Assembly: GCA_009594995.1 (NCBI GenBank)
Contig: VOPR01000044.1
Coordinates: 1 to 46,145 of the forward strand
Reading direction: 5' to 3'
Length of the DNA: 46,145 nt
Origin: Nitrospira sp.
Lineage (GTDB): Bacteria; Nitrospirota; Nitrospiria; Nitrospirales; Nitrospiraceae
Both the position numbers and the translations under genes were made by a program. The notes under the pieces were generated by a model. The model was not told the DNA's origin, ran no database searches, and saw only the letters and a list, made by a program, of their open reading frames with translations. Below are positions 17,932 to 25,996 of this stretch, one piece after another (the stretch's first letter is position 1; the number at the start of each line of letters is the position of its first letter).

Positions 17932-19409
17932 CCACTCCGTCTCGCCGTGTGATCGCTCTGGCTCCGATGCCACCGGAGAAGTCCGCCTATGCCCTGGCGC
18001 GCTACAGCCGCTCCCCGGACTCCATCGAAGAGAGCATCAAGTGGGTCCACGGCCATTCATCCGAAAAATTCTGGGAACAGTTTTATTTCGATTACGGGCA
18101 TGGCTCGATTGCAGATCTGGGCCATGTCATCATTTGTTTTGAACAGATTTCAGAGCTGGCCGCCATCCGCTTAGAAGACGAACCGGTGTGGGACGGGCAG
18201 GCCAAGTCGAGCCGATATCAAAACTTTGCCTCGACCAGCTGGTTTGTGCCGGGCACCATTCGCGGACAGGAGACGGAAGCGGTCTATCTGGGCATCCTTC
18301 GCGGCCTCTCGACGGTCTACCGTGCCCTCCACGACCCCTTGAGCCAATTCCTCACCGAACGTGAGCCTCGACCCGAGAGCATGACCCCGGCCGCCTACCA
18401 ACGGGCGATTACCGCGCGGGCTTTCGACGTGACTCGATATCTGCTGCCGCTGGCGGCGCAAACGAATGTGGGGCAGGTCGTCAGCATCCGAACCCTTGAA
18501 AAGCAGATCACCCGTTTGCTGTCATCGCAGATACCGGAATTGTACCAGGTGGGAGAAGAGTTACAGGAAGCCTGCCGAAAGCCGCCCGTTAATCTGTGGG
18601 GTGAACTGTCCGGCCAGGCAGCCGGATTAGGCGAGCCGATGGCACCGACCCTGGCGCGGTATGCCAAGCCGAATACGTATCAAGCCGAAGTCTACAGCGA
18701 CCTTGCCCGGTACGCGAAAGAGGTGCTGAAGGGCACCGGGTTGGATCAACCATCCGTCTGGGGCGCTCCCGAACCGGTCGATTTGATCGAGCCGCACGAT
18801 CCATTGGATGAAGTGGTGACCACGCTGCTCTATCGCGCGTCCCAGGCGCCGTATCGAAAGATACTCGCCGTCGTCCGGGACTGGACCGAAAAACAGAAGC
18901 AGGACACCCTTGAAGTCGCGTTTCAAAAGCGCGGGCCGCACGACGAATTGATCAAGGAATTCCGCAGCGGGTATGCGTTCATCTTCGATGTGATGATGGA
19001 TATCGGCGGCTGGCGCGACATGCACCGGCACCGGCGCTGCCAGCAGGTGCAGCAGAACTTCACGACGGTCCACGGGTTTGAAACCCCGCCCATCCTGACC
19101 GAGGCAGGGCTGGAACAGGAATATCGGGAGGCGATGGGCCATGTGAAGTCGGACATCGAACAGCTCCGAAAATCCAGCCAGGAAGCGGCGCTCTACGCGA
19201 TTCCATTTGGCTTCTCCGTGCGCTGCCTCTTCAAGATGGACTACGCGGAGGCGGAATACATTGCGAAGCTACGGTCCGGGGTAAAGGGGCACTGGTCCTA
19301 TCGCACCATTGCCTGGCTTATGAAACAAAAGATCACCGAACGATATCCTCTCCTCGGCGCGCGCATGCAGGCGACTCCGCCGGATGTACAGGATGCGTTG
19401 ACGCGCTGA
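17928..19409 (+). CDS. Long, double-domain ThyX-like protein (flavin-dependent thymidylate synthase family)
   Basis: The 493-residue protein is about twice the length of classical ThyX and appears to contain two ThyX domains. Domain one carries GHGSIADLGHVIICFEQIS (57-75) and ends its signature as DGQAKSSRYQNF with S94-S95-R96-Y97, but lacks the leading RHR. Domain two has a matching helix and MHRHRRCQQVQQNF with R367-H368-R369, but lacks the SxxxxSxRY part. Canonical ThyX transfers a methylene group to dUMP using FAD and NADPH. Long duplicated forms occur in several lineages, including chlamydiae. Catalytic competence here is uncertain because each signature is only half kept. A TPR gene follows 18 bases downstream. 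Confidence 0.85.
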   Translation: MTTPSRRVIALAPMPPEKSAYALARYSRSPDSIEESIKWVHGHSSEKFWEQFYFDYGHGSIADLGHVIICFEQISELAAIRLEDEPVWDGQAKSSRYQNFASTSWFVPGTIRGQETEAVYLGILRGLSTVYRALHDPLSQFLTEREPRPESMTPAAYQRAITARAFDVTRYLLPLAAQTNVGQVVSIRTLEKQITRLLSSQIPELYQVGEELQEACRKPPVNLWGELSGQAAGLGEPMAPTLARYAKPNTYQAEVYSDLARYAKEVLKGTGLDQPSVWGAPEPVDLIEPHDPLDEVVTTLLYRASQAPYRKILAVVRDWTEKQKQDTLEVAFQKRGPHDELIKEFRSGYAFIFDVMMDIGGWRDMHRHRRCQQVQQNFTTVHGFETPPILTEAGLEQEYREAMGHVKSDIEQLRKSSQEAALYAIPFGFSVRCLFKMDYAEAEYIAKLRSGVKGHWSYRTIAWLMKQKITERYPLLGARMQATPPDVQDALTR

Positions 19410-19427
19410 CCGGCGTCGAGCCATGTC

Positions 19428-20465
19428 ATGAATCAGCCTATCAACCAGATCGAAACGGCCCTCCTTGCGGGCGACTGGGACCGGCTGGGGTATGAAGCCG
19501 GGACTTGGGTCCGTGCACTCGAAGCAGCCGGTGAAAAAGATCCTCGTCCCTATTTCGCCTTGAACGTTACCCACCTGATTCGCGGAGAATTCGCCGATGC
19601 CTGGCGAGTGCATGCGCATGCGTTGCAGGAAGCGGCGGACATCGAGCGAGTGGGTGAATGGGTGCAATCGATCCTGAAGCGCCAGCCCGACAACGGGCAC
19701 CTGAACCTTGTGCAGGGACTGTTCCTCGCGCAGTCTGGCCAGTCCGAACAATCGATGGTGTTCTACAAAGAAGCCGCCAGACTCGCCCCGCAGTCCGCGT
19801 ACCCCCATTATTTTCTCGCCCAGATTCACGAGCGGGCGGAACATTTGGAAATGGCGATCAAAGAATATCGCGAAGCGGTCAAACTCGATCCGGCCTATGC
19901 TCCTGCGCGCACCAACCTCGGCGTGGCCTATCAGGAACAGGGCCGGCTCGAAATGGCCATCCCCCAATATCGTGAAGTGATCAGACTGAACCCGAACGAC
20001 GGCGTGGCCCATGCGAACCTCGGGTGCGCCCTGGCCGAGCAGGGCAAATTCGAACCGGCGCTCCAAGCCTACAAGGAGGCGCTACGCCTCAATCCGAACG
20101 ATGCGGAAATTCACTTCGCGCTCGGCGGGGTGTATGAAACCAAAGGCCGGATGGATCTGGCCGTCAAAGAATATCGGGCGGCCACGGAGGCCAATCCCGA
20201 GCTGGCGCCTGCCCATACCGCGCTCGGCTGGGTGTTAATGGAACAGGCCAGACCCACCGAGGCGATGGACGCCTTCAATCGTGCCGTGAAAGCCAACCCG
20301 GAGGAGGCTCAGGCCCTCTACGGCATCGGCAGAATTTACGCCGCCCGCGGCAAACGGGAAAGCGCCGCCGAGAACTTCTCCAAAGCCATCCGCTTCGAAA
20401 AAGATCCCACCAAGAAAAACGCCATCATGAACGCCCTCTTCGCCAGCGGCCAAACCGGAGATTAA
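19428..20465 (+). CDS. Tetratricopeptide-repeat protein
   Basis: The 345-residue protein has no signal peptide and is a helical-repeat scaffold. At least six consecutive TPR units run from about residue 105 to 335, with typical repeats such as AIKEYREAVKLDPAYAPAR, AIPQYREVIRLNPNDGVAH, ALQAYKEALRLNPNDAEIH and AMDAFNRAVKANPEEAQAL. The first 100 residues look like more divergent helical hairpins. TPR arrays mediate protein binding; the partner is unknown. It is 18 bases downstream of the ThyX-like gene and probably co-transcribed. Confidence 0.9.
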   Translation: MNQPINQIETALLAGDWDRLGYEAGTWVRALEAAGEKDPRPYFALNVTHLIRGEFADAWRVHAHALQEAADIERVGEWVQSILKRQPDNGHLNLVQGLFLAQSGQSEQSMVFYKEAARLAPQSAYPHYFLAQIHERAEHLEMAIKEYREAVKLDPAYAPARTNLGVAYQEQGRLEMAIPQYREVIRLNPNDGVAHANLGCALAEQGKFEPALQAYKEALRLNPNDAEIHFALGGVYETKGRMDLAVKEYRAATEANPELAPAHTALGWVLMEQARPTEAMDAFNRAVKANPEEAQALYGIGRIYAARGKRESAAENFSKAIRFEKDPTKKNAIMNALFASGQTGD

Positions 20466-20473
20466 ACCGGGCA

Positions 20474-20489
20474 GTGGTGAGTGGTGAGT
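20474..20489. repeat. Short heptad repeat (GTGGTGA twice)
   Basis: GTGGTGAGTGGTGAGT follows the TPR gene stop, two exact copies of a 7-base unit plus two bases. It sits in a 132-base intergenic space with no other feature that I can support. Confidence 0.4.
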
Positions 20490-20597
20490 TCTGGGCACAC
20501 AAACGGCGCACACCAGGGATCGTGCACTATCCGTCCGGGGTGTGGTGAGGATTTTGCGAGCTGAGAACGAAGGGGGTCGCCGGTTTCCGCAACCGAT

Positions 20598-20867
20598 TTA
20601 GAGTTCCCGGATGGCGCCCTGCAGGACGGTCATCTGGGTCATGGGGTCGCCGGAGGCTTGGAGTTCCGCGCGGATCTGTTCTTTGAGGTAGTTCGTGTAG
20701 CCGATTTTTTCGATGAGGAGGTCGAGGAAACGTTCAGAGGACAGCAGGGTCTGCGCCTTCAGTTCGTCGATGGTTTCGTCACTCACCGGCACATAGCTGC
20801 TGCCGATGTGAAAAATGATGTTGTAGTGGCGATCCCGCCCGAGCCGTTCGAACCGTAATCCCTTCAC
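20598..20867 (-). CDS. Hypothetical 89-aa protein at the end of the DAB operon
   Basis: I do not recognise a family. The N-terminal half suggests beta structure (LRFERLGRDRHYNIIFHIGSSYVPVSD), and the rest is helical with regular charged residues (TIDELKAQTLLSSERFLDLLIEKIG, then YLKEQIRAEL). No signal peptide, no cysteine. It lies 115 bases downstream of the PII-like gene on the same strand, so a shared transcript with the DAB genes is possible but not proven. Confidence 0.65.
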   Translation of the reverse strand: MKGLRFERLGRDRHYNIIFHIGSSYVPVSDETIDELKAQTLLSSERFLDLLIEKIGYTNYLKEQIRAELQASGDPMTQMTVLQGAIREL

Positions 20868-20982
20868 GTGCCGTCCTTCCTCTTACAGGCCAACGGGGGC
20901 ACATTGTAGACAATCACCGGCGAGAAGACAAGGTCGGCCTGTTCCCCGCAGGCTCGTCAGGCGCGGGTTTCCAGTCTCCCGG

Positions 20983-21324
20983 TCAGGCCTTGGACTTCTT
21001 CTTGCCGAAGTATTCCCCTCGGCTGACGGCGACATCCGACACGAACATGACGCCGGAATGCCGGTCGAAGAGCGGCCGCAGCCCGGCCAGCACCGGCTCC
21101 ACCTTTTCCTCCGGCACCACCGCCATGATCATGACCAGGCTCTCCTGTTCGCTGAACATGAAGTGAGCCTCACGCACGCCATGATGTCCCTTCCCCGAGA
21201 TGTTACCGATGATCGTGTACCCGGTCGCTTCCACTTTGTCCAACAGCTCGGTGACGAACGGCCGGTGCTCTCCGGACACGATGACGCGAATTTCTTTCAT
21301 GGGATGCAGCGTGAGTGCGGCCAT
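20983..21324 (-). CDS. PII-like signalling protein
   Basis: The 113-residue protein has the GlnB/PII fold pattern: KEIRVIVSGEHRPFVTELLDKVEATGYTIIGNISGKGHHGVRE, a loop region, then SLVMIMAVVPEEKVEPVLAGLRPLFDRHSGVMFVSDVAV. The uridylylated tyrosine region of GlnB is absent, so it belongs to the PII-like rather than canonical group; such proteins are often encoded beside bicarbonate transporters and bind adenine nucleotides. AAAGGAG lies 8 bases before the ATG. It follows dabA by 52 bases, which suggests it regulates the DAB pump. A lysine-rich tail (GKKKSKA) closes the protein. Confidence 0.85.
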   Translation of the reverse strand: MAALTLHPMKEIRVIVSGEHRPFVTELLDKVEATGYTIIGNISGKGHHGVREAHFMFSEQESLVMIMAVVPEEKVEPVLAGLRPLFDRHSGVMFVSDVAVSRGEYFGKKKSKA

Positions 21325-21376
21325 GTCTCGACTCCTTTGAAAATGATCTTATCCCAGACGTGCTGCCGGTTGCGAT

Positions 21377-24300
21377 TTATGTCTCACTGGGATGCTTGAC
21401 CCGGCGCCAGACTCCCGACGGCATGTAGCGGTACCAGGTGCCGTCTTCGGGGTCCAACGCGGCCAGGTGCACCCACTCGTTGTGATAGAAATGTTGCAAC
21501 ACCTCGTGTCGGGCGATGATTTTTTCGATCCGAGCCCGCGATGCTTCAACCAGCGTGAGGAGGCGCATGGGCTCGTGGTAGGGCAGGTCGCCGTTCATCA
21601 CGGTCTGCCAGGCTAAGCCGAGCCGGAGATCGCTCCACGGGCCCGACATGATGCCGATGCGGCCGACGACATTGTGATAGATCTTGCTCCCGCTGCCATA
21701 GACATCGTTATCCACGGCGGAGAAATAATGTTCCATGTTGATCCACTGCGCGACGACTTGCGGGGCGGTCAGCAGCACTTCAAGCCAGCGATCCGTCGGA
21801 TCTTCCCGATAGTCGTACGACTGCAGGAAGACGCGGCCGGCTAAGTTCAATCCCTTGGTCAGTTCCCGCCGGCCGATGATAAAGGTCGTATTGCTGGACA
21901 GGCCCCATTCCGGCCGCACCTGGCTCCAGTCCGCGCTCCGCCCGGCCACGTGGGCCGAGGCCCGGTCAAGGGGGAGCACGTTGCCGACATCGGGAAACCG
22001 GGTGCAGCGTTCCTGGCTGGTGAGGTCGGCCGCTTCCCGCAAATCGTCGTAGAGGCGGGCGACGTCTTTTCTGTGCGTCGGGGGCGCGTCCTCGAGATCG
22101 AAGAGCTGCACCTCATCGGTGGTGGTATCGACTTGCCCGGCGAGGAAGTGGGTGTCCGGCGGGATGACGATGCCGCGTTTCGCCAGCCGTTCACGCACCG
22201 GTTGGCGGTTGGCCATTGCCGCGAGGACCCGCGCGTTCGGTTTTCCTTCGTTCCCGCCGCAGGCGCCGCAGTCCAGGGCCGATTCATAGGGATTGTTCTC
22301 CGTGGTGCTGCCGTGGGCGCAGAAGAGCACGAGCCGTGCGAAATTTCTCACCAGCCCCATCATGCGCAGGGCGGTTTCGAGGGTCATGACCTGCTCCTCG
22401 AGCGTGAAGCCGGTGCGGGTAATGCGCTCCTTCTGACGCGAGGCCGCGCGACGGTTGATCCGGTAGTGCCGGCGCAGTTCGTCGAGGAAGGTGGTCAGTT
22501 GTTCGTTCGATAGATCGACGGCCTTCGCGGCCTCGCTCAGAAACGGTTCAACCGGCGCATCCTCGTCCAAGGCTCGCCGCCGCAGGGCCTCGACGAATTC
22601 GGCCTCGACGCGCGAGCCATGCAGTCCGAGCCGGTCGCGCAGCGCTTTCCAGATCAGGGCACGTTGCTCGGAGACCACCATCTCCTCGGTTTCAGCCGGC
22701 GCCAGCTTGTCCACCGTCAAAATCGTCGCGATCGGGGGAACGAATAGCCGCCGCACCCAATTGGTCAGGCGCTTGTAGAGGGCGGGCAGCAGGGTCTTGC
22801 CCATCATGGGCAGGGCATAGAACCAGCCCAGCGATTCCACCATCACATAGGGGGTCACCACATTTTCTTTTAAATCGTGCAGGAGCGTATGCCCGGCGTG
22901 GACCAGTTTGGCCCGCGACTGGTGTTTGGACACGTAATGGTCCAGATAGCTGCGGGGAATCTCGCGCACTTCGTTTTTCGCGCGCATGATCACCGGAAAC
23001 TGCTCGGTCTCATGTTCCTTGCCCCAGGCGCGATAGCGAATGAGGGCGGCAAAAAATCCGGCGAAGCCATAGGTCTCGTTCGCACCTGTCGATTCCAGGT
23101 GGCGACGGAACGGCTCGGATCGCACGTCGATGCAAAAGACCGATTGCGAATGGGGCCGGACGGGCGGCTGATGATCGGGGGTGGCTGGTTGCGGTCTGGT
23201 CGGCGCCCGCAGCAGCATGCCGAAGAGGTGATCCTGGTAGCCCGCCTCAAATGCCTTCAGCCACACCGGACCGTGCGCCGATTCGGGGAACGCATCCATC
23301 CAGTCCAGGAGGCGGCGCAGGGCGGTCGGAGGCGCGTCCATCAAGAGGGTCGGCACGATTTCGAGTGCCTGAGCCAGCGTGAGGAGGCGTCGCGCCATGG
23401 CCCGCTGCTCCGCCCGTTCGCGACGCGGACCGAATTCGATTTGATAATGGTGCGTGAGTTGTTCCCATTCACGGGCCAATCCCGCGGCGCTCTCCTGAGG
23501 ACCGGTCTTGGCACGGAGGCGCGCGACCCGGTCGGCATAGGCGGCCGGTAACCGTCCGGCGGCCCATTCCTTGCGCATGAAATACGCGGGGGATTGCTGA
23601 TCCATAAAGCGCAACACGGCGCGATAGTTCCCCTCAATCCCTAATTCCTCCTGACAGACCTTCTGCACCAGTTCGCGTACATACCAGAGGCGCACGGCGA
23701 GAAACTTTACCAGCCCGACGGGATAGGCCTGCTGCCAGGCATAGTCGTTTTCTTCCGCGCGCCATTTGATGAAACCGGCCCAACCGGGGAGGGCCGCAAG
23801 CTGCAGGGAGAGATAGTCCTGCCTGAATTCTGCCGGGATCGCGAGCGCTTCGAGACAGTCAAAGACCGTATCTTCGGGGTGTTCCGGCAGTGCGGCAATT
23901 TTCCGGCGACTCTCCGCGATGCCGCAGGTCGCCCATTCTTTTCCGGCCACCTGCTTCCAGGCCGCATAGAGTCCCTCTCGGCGCCCCGGCATCGACCAGG
24001 TGGCGTGACCTTCGTCGAGGAAGGCCTCGCACCATTTCACGAGTTCGCCGTTGATCTGTTCAACGATGGTGGTGCCCAGTGTTCGGTCGCACCAGTTCGA
24101 TAACGTCAGGTCCCTCCCCAGAGCGGCCACATCTTCCCGGACCGCAGCGGCCATCTGTTCCTGGACAGTCGGCGTGGCGAAGGAGACCAGCCGTTCGGCG
24201 AGCTCGTCCACCTGCTCGTCATTCGGTTCGCGTTCCATCAGTCGATCCAGCGGCTCATGGGACGACTTGGACAAACCATGAGTCAGGCAGGCTCGCAGCA

Positions 24301-24643
24301 CTTCCCGATGCGCAATGCGGCAGGATCCGAGGTCAACCTCTTCATCACGGGCAAGAGATACCAACGCATCGTCGATCTGGTGGACGAGGATCCGGCCGGA
24401 CTTCAAGTACCGGCGGTACAGGTCACCGGGCAGGTATCCGTTGCCGCCCAGGAATTGTTGGCCGCGGCGGACCGTCTCGGTGAATGGAAGGTATTCCAGG
24501 CTATGCAGCGGATTGTGGTGCACGAAGGTGCGCATGGGCCAGTACTGTGCGATAACTTCGCTGGCGAGACGGATCGTTCCCCGCAATTCCATGCGGCGCG
24601 CTTCGAGATCGGCCGGGTCGTCGGTGCGAATCAGCGGATCCAT
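21377..24643 (-). CDS. dabA: DabA inorganic-carbon uptake subunit (DUF2309/UPF0753)
   Basis: The 1088-residue protein is a large DabA, the cytoplasmic carbonic-anhydrase-like subunit of the DAB pump. The zinc ligands are in place: C504 and D506 in QSVFCIDVRSEP, H777 in LFCAHGSTTENNP and C792 in SALDCGACGG. The 15-residue spacing from H777 to C792 equals that reported for Halothiobacillus DabA2 (H524 to C539). It hydrates CO2 unidirectionally, driven by the ion flux through DabB. The N-terminal part (HHNPLHSLEYLPF) is longer than in DabA2. It overlaps the NuoM-like gene by 13 bases and precedes the PII-like gene. Confidence 0.95.
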   Translation of the reverse strand: MDPLIRTDDPADLEARRMELRGTIRLASEVIAQYWPMRTFVHHNPLHSLEYLPFTETVRRGQQFLGGNGYLPGDLYRRYLKSGRILVHQIDDALVSLARDEEVDLGSCRIAHREVLRACLTHGLSKSSHEPLDRLMEREPNDEQVDELAERLVSFATPTVQEQMAAAVREDVAALGRDLTLSNWCDRTLGTTIVEQINGELVKWCEAFLDEGHATWSMPGRREGLYAAWKQVAGKEWATCGIAESRRKIAALPEHPEDTVFDCLEALAIPAEFRQDYLSLQLAALPGWAGFIKWRAEENDYAWQQAYPVGLVKFLAVRLWYVRELVQKVCQEELGIEGNYRAVLRFMDQQSPAYFMRKEWAAGRLPAAYADRVARLRAKTGPQESAAGLAREWEQLTHHYQIEFGPRRERAEQRAMARRLLTLAQALEIVPTLLMDAPPTALRRLLDWMDAFPESAHGPVWLKAFEAGYQDHLFGMLLRAPTRPQPATPDHQPPVRPHSQSVFCIDVRSEPFRRHLESTGANETYGFAGFFAALIRYRAWGKEHETEQFPVIMRAKNEVREIPRSYLDHYVSKHQSRAKLVHAGHTLLHDLKENVVTPYVMVESLGWFYALPMMGKTLLPALYKRLTNWVRRLFVPPIATILTVDKLAPAETEEMVVSEQRALIWKALRDRLGLHGSRVEAEFVEALRRRALDEDAPVEPFLSEAAKAVDLSNEQLTTFLDELRRHYRINRRAASRQKERITRTGFTLEEQVMTLETALRMMGLVRNFARLVLFCAHGSTTENNPYESALDCGACGGNEGKPNARVLAAMANRQPVRERLAKRGIVIPPDTHFLAGQVDTTTDEVQLFDLEDAPPTHRKDVARLYDDLREAADLTSQERCTRFPDVGNVLPLDRASAHVAGRSADWSQVRPEWGLSSNTTFIIGRRELTKGLNLAGRVFLQSYDYREDPTDRWLEVLLTAPQVVAQWINMEHYFSAVDNDVYGSGSKIYHNVVGRIGIMSGPWSDLRLGLAWQTVMNGDLPYHEPMRLLTLVEASRARIEKIIARHEVLQHFYHNEWVHLAALDPEDGTWYRYMPSGVWRRVKHPSET

Positions 24644-25935
24644 GTATCACCCTTCATCGCAACCGAAGCAGGAGGAACGGGCGCGTTCGACTGAAAAAAC
24701 CGCGACGGCGCCATGCCGAGCGCCAGCAGCAGCAACAACACCAGCACCAGCGAGGCAAACTCTGTCCGGCGCAGATCTTCGTGCCGTACGTCCAGGCGCG
24801 ACTGGCCGAATACGACCCGCTGCACCAGTTCGGTGTAATACCAGGAGGCGGTGAGCCACACGAGCATGATGACGGCAAAGGGTCCGGATGGTGTGAATGT
24901 CGGCAGGAGCAGCATGCCCAGGAAGCCGGAAAAGACGCCGAACGGTGGCATGCCCAGGGCGGCCAGCGCCAGGAGCGCCAGCAGCGTGCAGAAGCGAGGC
25001 ATAGGGTATGCGAGGCCGCCGAGCGCGCGCAGATCGATATCCCCGTAGCGTGCCCGGATTGCATACCAAGCCAGCAGGAGCCCGGTGGTCGCAAGGCTGA
25101 CCGCGTTGAGATAGACCGTGGCCTGCACCGGCGCGGTTCCCGTGTCGGCGATGTACCACCAGAGCATGCAGAAAAAGGCGAGTGCGGCATAAGCGAGTCG
25201 CGGGAGCGGCCGCGACTGAATCAACGCCCGCAGCGACCCATACACCGCACCGGCCAGTGCCAGGATGGCCACCGTGTGAAGCACGGTGATGGAGAGGGAC
25301 GGAAGCAGCAGCACCAGGGTATGGAATCCAATCGTCGGCACCAACAAGGCCAGGAATGCGGGAAGATTGCCCGGCAATCCGGTGAGTGTGGCCACGAATC
25401 CGCTATGCAATGGCAGGAGAGGCAGTAGCGTGGCGCAGGTGATCACGGTTGCGATCGTTGAGCCCGCCTCCGGGAGAACCAGGGCCAATAACGTCGTGAC
25501 GATGCCCAGGCCGTAGGATGACAGGCCACGCCAGGTATCCGGCGTGGGACCCGGTTGATGTTGGTACAGCAAGCCGCAGAGGATGCTGAGGAGCAGCACC
25601 AGCAGGGCGTCGCGCGCGGGCGCCTGACCGGTGAGAATCCCCAGCCCCAATCCCAGCAGTACCAGGCTCATGGCCCAGGCCTGACTGTTATTCCGGTGCA
25701 CTGGTTGGCCGAGGAGCGACAGGAATGCGGTCAAGGGGAGTATGCAGAGCAAGGGCAGACCTGTAGGGGGTGCGCTCAGTCCTACTGATGTGCCGATCAC
25801 GGCAAGCAGGCTCGCGACCGTTGTGAGCAGGGCCACGGTTTTCATTCGCTCGAGCGAGGCCCTGATGAGCAGACTGAGGACCGCACCGAGGAGGGGAATG
25901 GCCATGAGCAGCCAGGGCGTCATCCAGGCCTTCAT
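24631..25935 (-). CDS. NuoM/MrpD-like membrane protein lacking membrane lysines
   Basis: The 434-residue protein has about 12 to 13 hydrophobic segments and looks like an antiporter-type subunit (NuoM/MrpD). Two relict blocks are recognisable: LLPLLPLHSGFVATLTGLPGNLPAFLALL, aligning to the channel helix that normally reads PLHTWLPDAH...P, and LGMPPFGVFSGFLGMLLLP near the end. Only three lysines occur (K2, K32 and one near the C-terminus), none in a predicted membrane helix, so the proton-channel lysines are gone. I chose the ATG at 25935 because GGAGG is 9 bases upstream; an ATG at 25983 has none. It sits between dabB and dabA, so it is probably a third subunit of this DAB complex. Confidence 0.8.
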   Translation of the reverse strand: MKAWMTPWLLMAIPLLGAVLSLLIRASLERMKTVALLTTVASLLAVIGTSVGLSAPPTGLPLLCILPLTAFLSLLGQPVHRNNSQAWAMSLVLLGLGLGILTGQAPARDALLVLLLSILCGLLYQHQPGPTPDTWRGLSSYGLGIVTTLLALVLPEAGSTIATVITCATLLPLLPLHSGFVATLTGLPGNLPAFLALLVPTIGFHTLVLLLPSLSITVLHTVAILALAGAVYGSLRALIQSRPLPRLAYAALAFFCMLWWYIADTGTAPVQATVYLNAVSLATTGLLLAWYAIRARYGDIDLRALGGLAYPMPRFCTLLALLALAALGMPPFGVFSGFLGMLLLPTFTPSGPFAVIMLVWLTASWYYTELVQRVVFGQSRLDVRHEDLRRTEFASLVLVLLLLLALGMAPSRFFQSNAPVPPASVAMKGDTWIR

Positions 25936-25996
25936 CACAACCGCCCTCCGATGACGGCCGCGGACGCGCCGTTCACGCTGCATGACTGCTGGTGGA

